DNA of 64,000 nt from JAGNDO01 sp963704975 (GTDB lineage Bacteria > Chloroflexota > Anaerolineae > Caldilineales > Caldilineaceae): NCBI GenBank assembly GCA_963704975.1, contig CAVPIK010000039.1:1-64000 (forward strand), given 5' to 3'. Under the pieces are notes generated by a model. It did not search any database, was not told where the DNA came from, and saw only the letters and a list, made by a program, of their open reading frames with translations. The position numbers and the translations under genes are program-made. Below are positions 26,612-33,788 of the stretch, piece after piece (position 1 is the first letter of the stretch; every line of letters starts with the position of its first letter).

Positions 26612-27103
26612 TCACTCGCTGGTGATGGATTGGGGCCAATTGGGCAACAGGTCGCTCACCGCCGCCAGGGCTTGGGTTTCGGCTTGATCCGGGTAGGTCA
26701 GCCCAAACTTTTCCACCAACTGGGGCGCGTACCAGCGATAGATCACCACCAAAGCCACGGCCTGCCCCACCCAGGCGGATTCGGCCACCTTGGGCGCGGC
26801 CAAGGTCTTCTGCATGGCCGCCCGCTGGCTGGGGCCGAGGAGTTGGGCGATCCCGTCCAGATCGTCGGGCAGATCCACGCCGTTGAGGCCCACCATGCAG
26901 ACCAGCACCAGGGTGCGCAGCCGGGTCAGCCGAGCCTGGGCGGCCAGGTGATCCTGGGCCGCAATTTGGACAGCCGTGGCGGCCAACTCGGTCCAGAAAT
27001 CGGCCAAGGCCCTCTGCACACGGGCCGGGTTGACCGGGCGCAACCCAGGCAGGGGCGGGGTGACGGATTGATCTAGATTTGAGGTGGATTGAGTCGGTTT
27101 CAT
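26612..27103 (-). CDS. Unknown protein in the GT4 operon
   Basis: 163 residues. It is largely helical, with LADFWTELAATAVQIAAQDHLAAQARL and TLVLVCMVGLNGVDLPDDL, and an apparent C-terminal helix pair (GQAVALVVIYRWYAPQLVEKFGL). No signal peptide and no recognised family. ATG 27103 overlaps the TGA of the preceding gene by 4 bases (ATGA), and it ends 6 bases before the GT4 start, so it is firmly part of the operon. The function is unknown. Confidence 0.7.
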   Translation of the reverse strand: MKPTQSTSNLDQSVTPPLPGLRPVNPARVQRALADFWTELAATAVQIAAQDHLAAQARLTRLRTLVLVCMVGLNGVDLPDDLDGIAQLLGPSQRAAMQKTLAAPKVAESAWVGQAVALVVIYRWYAPQLVEKFGLTYPDQAETQALAAVSDLLPNWPQSITSE

Positions 27104-27712
27104 AAGCGGTCCATTATAGCATTATCGGGGGGCGTCCCGGAATTGGTCTGCACGTCTGTGCGGTCCAACACCGTGAGGGTGAGGGTCTGGGGACCGGGGG
27201 CGACAACTTCCACAAAGGTGGTGTGGGGCGTGACGATCTCCAGGAGCAAAGCCACCGGGCTGTCGATCTGGACCACCAACCCGCCGCCTTGGGGATGGTC
27301 GGCCAGCAGGGAGATCGTGTAGTCATCCCATGTCAGGTTGTGGATGCCGACCGGGGCTGGCTCCCGTAGCTGCCACAGGATCTGCCGACCGTGCCCATCG
27401 GCTGCGTCAACACTCGTGCAACTGAATGCCGATGATCTGCGCCAGGAGCAGGGCGGCCACCTGTGGGGCTAGATCCGGCGGCGGGGCGTGGGGCGGCGGG
27501 AAGCGGGCGCACCATTCGTCCAACTGGACCTGGGCCGCTTCGTGTCGATCCAGGAGGTCGGCTTCATCGGCAGAAACCTGCAAACTGCGGACGAGATCCG
27601 CCGGCGTCCAGCCCGGTGAGGGCACAAAGGCCGCCCACGCCCGCCAATAGAGGTCGATCCACCCTGGCCGCTGATCCAAAATTGGCCGGGGCAGCCAGGA
27701 GAGATCGTTCAT
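27100..27712 (-). CDS. Unknown protein in the GT4 operon, one frameshift
   Basis: ATG 27712 (MNDLSWLPRPILDQRPGWI) overlaps the stop of the upstream GNAT-like gene by 4 bases. The first frame ends IIGIQLHEC at 27407, but a shift there joins it to GHGRQILWQLREPAPVGI, DDYTISLLADHPQGGG and VVAPGPQTLTLTVLDRTD, which runs to a TGA overlapping the next start. Both ends fit ATGA coupling, so a single gene of about 200 residues with an indel is the best reading. The opening LDQRPGWIDLYWRAWAAF resembles N-termini of trehalase-like glycoside hydrolases, but no catalytic domain follows. Function unknown. Confidence 0.6.
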
Positions 27713-28461
27713 GGGGCGGGCTGGGCGGGCGTCAAGGCCCCGGCGATCTGCAAGGCCATGCGCCCGCTGTCGGTGAAGCCCAGCTTGAGGGCGGCATCGG
27801 CCATCTCTGCGGCGTCGGGACCGTCTTGGGGCACGTAGAGCAGGGGGCGCGCCCCCGGCTTTGCACGGCCTGGGCCACGGCAGAGAGCACACTGCGTGCC
27901 CATTCCCGGCCCCGTGCTGCCGGGTCCACCAGGGCGTAGAGCTCCGCAAAGCGGCCGCCCTGCCAGTTCACCCCGGCCCGGGCCACGGTGCGCCCTTGGG
28001 CGTCGATGGTGGCCTGGGGTGAGCCGTCCGCGCCCCGATTGGTGCGCACAAAGAGATTGACCACGGGCTGCAAGCGGCCCGGCTCCAGCACGAAGATGCG
28101 GGAAAAGTCGGCCCGGTTGTTGAGCCGCTTTTCCAGAAAACCTGCCCATTTCGCCTCGGCCACAAAGAGGTAACCCATGCCCGCCCCTAATCCTTCAGCA
28201 AAGAGCAGATCCGCCTGAAGGTCGTCCTCTGCCTGAAAAACCACCACGGGCTGAAACGGATTCATCCCTGTGACGCAAGCGGCCACAAAACCCAGGGGCC
28301 GCCCCGTATCGTCTCGCAGCAAACTGCAGCCGGGTGCGGGCCGCGGCGTGGTCCAGGGCATAGTGGACCGAGCGGGCCTGGGCCACATCCCGCTCGTCCA
28401 CCATCCCCCGCACCGCCCGCCGCACCTCTTCAATTTTCAATTCTCCACTTTCAATTTTCAA
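27709..28461 (-). CDS. GNAT-like N-acetyltransferase, two frameshifts
   Basis: The middle part reads TGRPLGFVAACVTGMNPFQPVVVFQ, GYLFVAEAKWAGFLEKRL and GRFAELYALVDPAARGREWA, and after a shift near 27860 the end is LLYVPQDGPDAAEMADAALKLGFTDSGRMA, which is the GNAT acetyl-CoA-binding and beta6/alpha4 pattern. The N-terminus, in a third frame, is RRAVRGMVDERDVAQARSVHYA. The first residues KIESGELKIEE are encoded by a CAATTTT-type heptamer tract at 28431-28468, so the true start may be downstream of it. Two imperfect GNAT halves are possible. First gene of the chain of overlapping genes to 24986. Substrate unknown. Confidence 0.6.
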
Positions 28462-28468
28462 TTCTTCA
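28431..28468. repeat. CAATTTT-type heptamer tract at the GNAT-like gene start
   Basis: CAATTTT-CAATTCT, then a short spacer and CAATTTT-CAATTCT again. On the minus strand it encodes the peptide KIESGELKIEE. It lies exactly between the SIS gene stop and the GNAT-like gene, and its unit is the same as at 3421 and 3726. Confidence 0.85.
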
Positions 28469-29524
28469 CCGCGTCTCCGTCACCTTGCGCAACCCACGGG
28501 GATGGTCCGGGTCATAGTCTCTGGCGTGGGCCAGATACATGGAGAAAAGCTGGCCGGGGATGATGGCGGTCATGGGCGACAGCCATTCGGGCACGGTGAC
28601 CGGCAGGTGGATGGGCATGCGGGCCTGGGCCAGCACATCCTGGTTGTCGCTGATGGCGATCACCTCGGCCTCTCGCTCGTGCAGGGTGCGGATGAAGGCC
28701 TGGATATCCGCCGTCACCTTGCCCGTGGGGGCGATCACGATCACCGGGAAGCCGTCGTCGATCAGGGCCAGGGGACCGTGCATGAAATCGGCGTTGCTGT
28801 ACGGCTCGGTGATGGTGTAGGTCAGTTCCTTCATCTTCAGGGCCATCTCAAAGGCCGTGGCATAGTTGAAGCCCCGACCGATCACGATGCAGTGGCGCAT
28901 ATAGCGATAGCGATCCGCAATGGCGGCGATGCGGGCGCGGCTTTCCAGCGCCTTCTCCACCGCCTGGGGGACGGCCATCAGATCGGCCATCATGGTGCGC
29001 CGGGTCTCGGCGTCCGGGGCCAGCCCCACGCCCAGCAGGGCCAGGGCGGCCAGCTCCGTGGTGAAGGTCTTGGTGGCGGCCACGGAGCGCTCTTCCCCGG
29101 CGTGCAGGGCGATCACCGTGTCCGCGGCCTGGGCCAGATCCGAGTTGGGCTGGTTGGTGATGGCCGCGGTCAGCGCCCCCTGCTTGCGGGCCTCATTCAC
29201 CACGGCCACAATATCCGGGCTTTTGCCGCTCTGGCTGATCCCCAACACCAAGGCATTGCGGAAGTTGGGCGTGCGGCCATAGTGGGTGGTCAGGCTGGGC
29301 GTGGCCAGTCCCACGGGCAGGCCGGCCGTGGCCCCAAAGAGATATTGCGCATAGCGACCAGCGTTGTCACTGGTCCCCCGGGCCGCAATCACCACATGGG
29401 TGATCTCCCGCTGGCGGATAGCCTCCACCAGCCCTTGGGCCGTCCCCGCCTCGGCGGCCAAAAAGTCCGCCAACACCTGGGGTTGTTCGTGAATTTCGCG
29501 GTAGAGAAAAGAGTCTTCCAACAT
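28466..29524 (-). CDS. SIS-domain sugar isomerase (GlmS C-terminal-like), without glutaminase domain
   Basis: 352 residues with two SIS (phosphosugar isomerase) domains: VVIAARGTSDNAGRYAQYLF with GISQSGKSPDIVAVVNEA in the first, and CIVIGRGFNYATAFEMALKMKE with PYSNADFMHGPLAL in the second. These match the isomerase half of GlmS, including the sugar-phosphate loop SQSGKS and the EERSVAATKTFTTEL motif. The N-terminal Cys-dependent glutaminase domain is absent and MLEDSFLYREIHEQPQVL is the true start. It may act on hexosamine phosphates as an isomerase/deaminase (AgaS/FrlB-like). First gene of the minus-strand operon. Intact frame. Confidence 0.88.
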   Translation of the reverse strand: MLEDSFLYREIHEQPQVLADFLAAEAGTAQGLVEAIRQREITHVVIAARGTSDNAGRYAQYLFGATAGLPVGLATPSLTTHYGRTPNFRNALVLGISQSGKSPDIVAVVNEARKQGALTAAITNQPNSDLAQAADTVIALHAGEERSVAATKTFTTELAALALLGVGLAPDAETRRTMMADLMAVPQAVEKALESRARIAAIADRYRYMRHCIVIGRGFNYATAFEMALKMKELTYTITEPYSNADFMHGPLALIDDGFPVIVIAPTGKVTADIQAFIRTLHEREAEVIAISDNQDVLAQARMPIHLPVTVPEWLSPMTAIIPGQLFSMYLAHARDYDPDHPRGLRKVTETR

Positions 29525-29665
29525 AAATGCGTGCCTTTCTGGTGCTATTTTTTGGTGAAATTGGATGTGACTGATCGGAGATTGCCCTTGGGGGCTTCAG
29601 CTCCCCGGTCTGTTTTCTGGCTCGTTTCTGGTTTGCGTCATGCCAAAAAGATCATGGTGGGTATA

Positions 29666-29747
29666 CCCGTTCGCACCAGGGGGTGCGAACTCCTCTGAGA
29701 TGTTTGGCCATACATTGGCGGAGTTCGCACCCCCTGGTGCGAACGGG
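29666..29747. repeat. Nested inverted repeat (hairpin within hairpin)
   Basis: Arms 29666-29693 and 29720-29747 are perfect 28-base complements. Each arm is itself a hairpin, GTTCGCACC paired with GGTGCGAAC around AGGGG or CCCCT. The 26-base centre is unique. It lies between the divergent SIS and acyl-CoA dehydrogenase genes, with no T-run. Confidence 0.9.
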
Positions 29748-29812
29748 TCGGCCAAGCTTCATGGTGAATTCAACGGTTCGACTGACAATCACCTAATCAG
29801 TAACCATTCACG

Positions 29813-29880
29813 CCCCTCGGCCCCCAAGAATTGGGGGGCGTCCACAGTTCCCCCCAAGGTTGGGGGGTTAGGGGGGCAAG
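29813..29880. repeat. Family A REP-like element, copy 1 (reverse)
   Basis: Two palindromes, CCCCCAAGAATTGGGGGG and CCCCCCAAGGTTGGGGGG, are separated by CGTCCACAGTT. Same organisation as the copies at 33537 and 38739 but in reverse orientation. All three copies lie upstream of a plus-strand gene. Confidence 0.88.
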
Positions 29881-30056
29881 GGCGACAGACAGTCCCCTGA
29901 TTATAGCCCACCTGCCACAATCCTCGTAACCGGCTGGCAACAGTACCGGAATGCGTCTTTCCTACCCTTGGTCTATCAACACCATCACCCAACTATCCAA
30001 CCAACCAACCACCACCCCCCACCCTTTCAACTCCCATCACGAACCGAGAGGCAACT

Positions 30057-31231
30057 ATGCTAAAATTTGAAGAAGAAACAGTCAGCGGTTTGAATTTTGA
30101 TTTGCCCGATGATCTAAAAATGCTCCAAAATCTGGCCCGAGATTTTGCCCGCAACGAGATCCTGCCCAGGGTCGAACACTATGATGTCAGCGGCGAATGG
30201 CCGTGGGATCTGTGGCACAAAGCCCGCAAGATCGGCCTGGTCAACCTGAACATCCCCGAAGAGTATGGCGGCATGGGGGCCACCGTGCTGGAAGAGTGCA
30301 TCATCGGCGAAGAGTTGGCCTATGCCTGCTCCGGCATTCAGACCGCGCTGATGCTCAACCAACTGGCCGTGCTGCCCATTTTGGTGGCGGGAAACGATGC
30401 CCAAAAGCAGAAGTACTTCCCCCGCCTCACCGAAGATGGCGAGATCATGGCCTATTGCATGACCGAGCCCGACGCCGGATCCGACGTGGCCGGTATCAAG
30501 ACCACGGCAGTCAAGCAAGGGGACAAGTACATCCTCAACGGCTCCAAGACCTGGATCACCGATGGACCGGTCGCCAACTATTTCACCGTCTATGCCAAGA
30601 CCGACCCCAGCTGCCCGACACAAGGGCATGTCCTGCTTCATCGTCGAGCGGGCCTTCCCCGGCGTCAGCACCAGCAAGCCCCTGGAAAAGATGGGCCAGC
30701 ACGCCGCCCAGGCTTGCCAGGTCTTCTTCGAGAATGTGGAAGTCCCGGCGGAAAACCTGCTGGGCAACGAGGGTGACGGCTTCATGATCGGGATGCGGGT
30801 CTTTGACAAGAGCCGTCCCGCCCACCGCCGCCGCGGCCGTGGGCGTGGCCGCCCGGGCCTTGGCCGAATCGGTCCGCTATGCCGGGGAGCGCATGGCCTA
30901 TGGCAAGCCCATCGCCAACTTGCAGGGCGTCGGCTTCATGCTGGCCGACATGGCCGTCCGCACCGAAGCGGCCCGCAACCTGGCGTGGAAGGCAGCTTGG
31001 CAGGTGGACAACGGCCAGCGCAACACCATGGTCGCCTCCATTGCCAAAGCCTATTGCGCCGACGCCGCCATGCAGAACGCCACAGACGCCGTCCAAGTCT
31101 TCGGCGGCAACGGCTACAGCCGAGAATATCCGGTGGAAAAGCTCATGCGGGATGCCAAGATCTACCAGATCTACGAAGGCACCAGCCAGGTCATGCGCCA
31201 CATCATCATGCGCGAATTGTACAAGGATTAG
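30057..31231 (+). CDS. Acyl-CoA dehydrogenase, two frameshifts
   Basis: FAD enzyme that introduces the alpha-beta double bond in acyl-CoA. ATG 30057 gives LKMLQNLARDFARNEILPR, then IPEEYGGMGATVLEE, YCMTEPDAGSDVAGIKT and NGSKTWITDGPVANYFTV, the standard N-terminal and middle domains. An extra base near 30613 and another near 30827 change the frame; the rest reads CFIVERAFPGVSTSKPLEKMG, ESVRYAGERMAYGKPIANLQ and VFGGNGYSREYPVEKLMRD, ending IYEGTSQVMRHIIMREL with the catalytic Glu in YEGT. About 390 residues when joined, normal length. No electron-transfer flavoprotein or thiolase genes adjoin, so the substrate is open. Confidence 0.9.
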
Positions 31232-31235
31232 CCTT

Positions 31236-31289
31236 GTTCGTAGTCGGCGCTTTAGCGCCTCCGGAGGCGCTAAAGCGCCGACTACGAAC
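31236..31289. repeat. Perfect 54-base palindrome (family D, long copy)
   Basis: 31236-31262 is the exact complement of 31263-31289 with no unpaired centre. The outer arms GTTCGTAGTC and GACTACGAAC are shared with the 34-base palindrome at 43427-43460. It begins 5 bases after the acyl-CoA dehydrogenase stop. Confidence 0.95.
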
Positions 31290-31290
31290 T

Positions 31291-31329
31291 AAAAAAGCCG
31301 TCGGGATGATTCATCCCGACGGCTTTTTA
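31291..31329. terminator. Bidirectional terminator between convergent genes
   Basis: AAAAAGCCGTCGGGATGA pairs with TCATCCCGACGGCTTTTT, giving T-runs on both strands. It serves the plus-strand acyl-CoA dehydrogenase and the minus-strand phosphatase-methyltransferase gene. Confidence 0.9.
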
Positions 31330-31346
31330 GATCCATGCCGGTATTC

Positions 31347-32843
31347 CTACGCCTTCACGGCTTTCAAATAGATCATGCGTTGGTCAAAGATCAGCGTGTT
31401 GCCTCGGTGGCGGGCGTTGATGCCCGCGGCGTCGGTCTCCAACCCGGCCTCCAACATATCCCCCACGGCTGCCCGATCTTCCGGACGGGTGTCCAGGCTG
31501 GACAGCCATTCGTCCAGTTCCCGCTCGAAGGTGACGATCTCCGAACGGTCCACCACCAGCCCGGCCTCGGCCACCAACTTGCGATATTGATCCGCGCTGC
31601 GGGCGGCCACATGGCCGGGGTCCCGCCGTTCCTCGATGGCATTTTGGGTGGCCCGCTTGACCGGATCGTCCACGCTCAACAGTTCGGCCAAGATCAGATA
31701 GCCGCCGGGTTTGAGCACCCGCACCATCTCGCGAATGGATTCTTGGGGATGTTTGAAGTACTGCAAAATCAGCCGACAGAAGACCGCATCAAAGCGGTCA
31801 TCCGCAAAGGGCAGGTTGTGGGCTGGGGCCAGGCGAAAGCCGACCCGCTCGTGGCTGGGCGAAGCGGTGGTGAGGCGCAGATACTCGGCCTGCTCCAACA
31901 TAGCTTCGCTGATGTCCACACCCAGCACCAGCCGCGCCCCGGCTTCGGCCAAGGTCAGGGCCAGGGTGCCGGGACCGGTGCCCACATCCAAAATGTCCAG
32001 ATCCTTGGCAAGCGCAGCAAAGCGCACCAAATGTTGGATGCGCGGCAGATCTTCCTCTTTTTTGCTGGCGGCATAGATGGCGGCCACCCGATTGTAGACA
32101 GCCCGCACGGTCTGTAGATTGGCGTATTCTTCGTTTTCGTGGCTGCGCCGGGGCTGACTGACCACAGGCTGCACCACCACCGCGTGGGGCAGATGTTCGC
32201 GCCGGTTGAGACCCACCAGCCGCCAGCGATCCTCGTGCCAGCACAGTTCGCTGATGCTGGTCTCGTCAATCTGGATGTCCAGGGTGTTTGGCAAGGCGAA
32301 GAAGCTGCTGATGAGGGCGGCGATGGCTTGACGATGGGTGACCAGGACAACGGTTTTGCCCCACTGTCCAGCCATCAACTCGGCCAGCATGATTTGCACT
32401 TTGCCAAAAAATGCGTCAAAGGGGGCATCGGCCTGATCAACCGCAATGGGTCGGAGCTGGGACGTGGTCTCCGCACTGGCTGGGGGACTGGGCAGGAGGG
32501 TGGCGTGGGGCTGGCTGCTTTCGCCCGGTCCCGTGGGTGGCAAGTTGGAGATCACCGTGAGGGGCAGGTGCAGGACCTGGCTGATGCGCTGACCGGTGAG
32601 GCGGCTGCGCAGTTGGCTGCCGCTGGCCAACAGATCCACCTGCTCGTGGTCCCGCAGCCAGGCGGCGAGAACGTTGGCCTGTTCCCACCCCACCGCGGAG
32701 AGTCCGCCCTCGTCTGCGATCAGCCGTCGGGACAAATTCGTATAGCGATTGTATAGCCCTTCGCCGTGGCAAACCAGCAAAAGTCTGGTGGCCCGCTCGG
32801 TGGACGAAGAGAGGGCAGCGGTGGTATCGGTGGGTGGGGTCAT
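31347..32843 (-). CDS. Histidine phosphatase domain fused to a class I SAM methyltransferase
   Basis: 498 residues in one intact frame. Residues 18-200 are a histidine phosphatase (phosphoglycerate mutase-like) domain: RLLLVCHGEGLYNRY has the catalytic His but Cys in place of the Arg of the RHG motif; SAVGWEQANVLAAWL, LRSRLTGQRI and the second His in VVLVTHRQAIAALI follow. A linker with QPRRSHENEEYANLQ leads to a UbiE-like methyltransferase from about residue 245: LDILDVGTGPGTLALTLA, GVDISEAMLEQA, HNLPFADDRFDAVFCRLIL and REMVRVLKPGGYLILAE. The loss of the RHG Arg may weaken phosphatase activity. The fusion is uncommon; a joined task on one substrate is inferred. Confidence 0.87.
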   Translation of the reverse strand: MTPPTDTTAALSSSTERATRLLLVCHGEGLYNRYTNLSRRLIADEGGLSAVGWEQANVLAAWLRDHEQVDLLASGSQLRSRLTGQRISQVLHLPLTVISNLPPTGPGESSQPHATLLPSPPASAETTSQLRPIAVDQADAPFDAFFGKVQIMLAELMAGQWGKTVVLVTHRQAIAALISSFFALPNTLDIQIDETSISELCWHEDRWRLVGLNRREHLPHAVVVQPVVSQPRRSHENEEYANLQTVRAVYNRVAAIYAASKKEEDLPRIQHLVRFAALAKDLDILDVGTGPGTLALTLAEAGARLVLGVDISEAMLEQAEYLRLTTASPSHERVGFRLAPAHNLPFADDRFDAVFCRLILQYFKHPQESIREMVRVLKPGGYLILAELLSVDDPVKRATQNAIEERRDPGHVAARSADQYRKLVAEAGLVVDRSEIVTFERELDEWLSSLDTRPEDRAAVGDMLEAGLETDAAGINARHRGNTLIFDQRMIYLKAVKA

Positions 32844-32850
32844 GGGTGGC

Positions 32851-33297
32851 CTAGGATGGGCTGCCGTCTCGACCGGTGGCTAGTCGAATTTGGGCGCGGG
32901 CTGCGTTGCGCTGTCTGTCCAGATCCTTCTCGGTCTGCTTGAAGTCCTGGACTTGGGGGGGATAGTGATCGGTCTGCTTGTTGTTTCCGGGTGGAAGGTC
33001 CAATTGCAGACGGGTTACGGGTCGATCGTTGAGGATGTGCTCCTGGAAAATCTCTTCCAGATCGGCTTGTTGCACTCCTCCATACCAGACCCCCTCGGGG
33101 TAAACCACCAAGGTCGGTCCGTGGCCGCACTGATTCAGACAGCCGGATCGGTTGACACGCACGGCATCGCGCAGGCCAGCTTCGGCCACGCGCCGCTTCA
33201 GATATTTCAGAAAACCATCGGGATCCCCTTGATCACAGTCGTACCAACAGAAGGGCCCCGATGTGCAGATAAAGATATGTTTTGTATAAAGTGACAT
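32851..33297 (-). CDS. (2Fe-2S) ferredoxin-like thioredoxin-fold protein
   Basis: 148 residues from ATG 33297. KHIFICTSGPFCWYDCDQGDP and RVNRSGCLNQCGHGPTLVVYPEGVWYG carry the cluster cysteines (one early Cys and the late CLNQC pair) of the thioredoxin-like 2Fe-2S ferredoxin family (NuoE-like/FeFe ferredoxin). A longer in-frame reading to 33534 has no family match and crosses a low-complexity leader, so it is excluded. It acts as a soluble electron carrier. It sits 8 bases upstream of the phosphatase-methyltransferase gene on the same strand, probably in one transcript. Confidence 0.85.
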   Translation of the reverse strand: MSLYTKHIFICTSGPFCWYDCDQGDPDGFLKYLKRRVAEAGLRDAVRVNRSGCLNQCGHGPTLVVYPEGVWYGGVQQADLEEIFQEHILNDRPVTRLQLDLPPGNNKQTDHYPPQVQDFKQTEKDLDRQRNAARAQIRLATGRDGSPS

Positions 33298-33788
33298 GCG
33301 GGGATCATACCAGAGGCCGCAACCTGGACCAAAAAGAGGGGAGGGTTTGCGCATCCTGTTTCGCTCTGCCCGCCTTCGTTGACATTCCTGGGCTTTTTCA
33401 GTACAATTTTGCGGATGTTTCCGTTCATTGGGGACAGCCCCAAGTCCTCTTTGCATCATATCTGCAACTTCGGCAATTGCCCAGCTCTCCAATTGCTTTG
33501 CGGTGATTCCGTTGCGCACCACTTTACCGTTCACCCCGCCCCCCTAACCCCCCAACTTTGGGGGGAACTGTCAACGACCTCCCCCAGAATTGGGGGCCGG
33601 GGGGCAAAGGTGGATGAACGGGTAACGCACCAATTACGCCAATCTACAGGTATTCGCCGGTTGCCGTCCTCATTTGTGATTCGTGGCTGCACTGGTTTCC
33701 TGTTTTTATTTCGCTTTTTCCATCAACTATTTTTCCCAACCCAACCAGACCCCATCGACAATCGTAGTCGATGGCACCAGGAGGATCC
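33298..33788. other. Non-coding leader region before fusA2
   Basis: About 490 bases without a convincing gene. It holds family A repeat copy 2 at 33537-33608 and, at its end, the AGGAGG ribosome site of fusA2 at about 33779. Weak open frames in 33298-33534 have no recognisable motif. Confidence 0.6.
33537..33608. repeat. Family A REP-like element, copy 2
   Basis: CCCCCCAACTTTGGGGGG and CTCCCCCAGAATTGGGGG palindromes are separated by AACTGTCAACGAC. Nearly identical to copy 3 at 38739-38806. Confidence 0.9.

Noticed and set aside
28466..29524. Calling the SIS protein GlmS
   Set aside because: The glutaminase domain with its N-terminal catalytic Cys is absent, so it cannot be glutamine-dependent GlmS.
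33298..33534. N-terminal extension of the 2Fe-2S protein to 33534
   Set aside because: The extension has no family match and the internal ATG at 33297 directly precedes the conserved domain.
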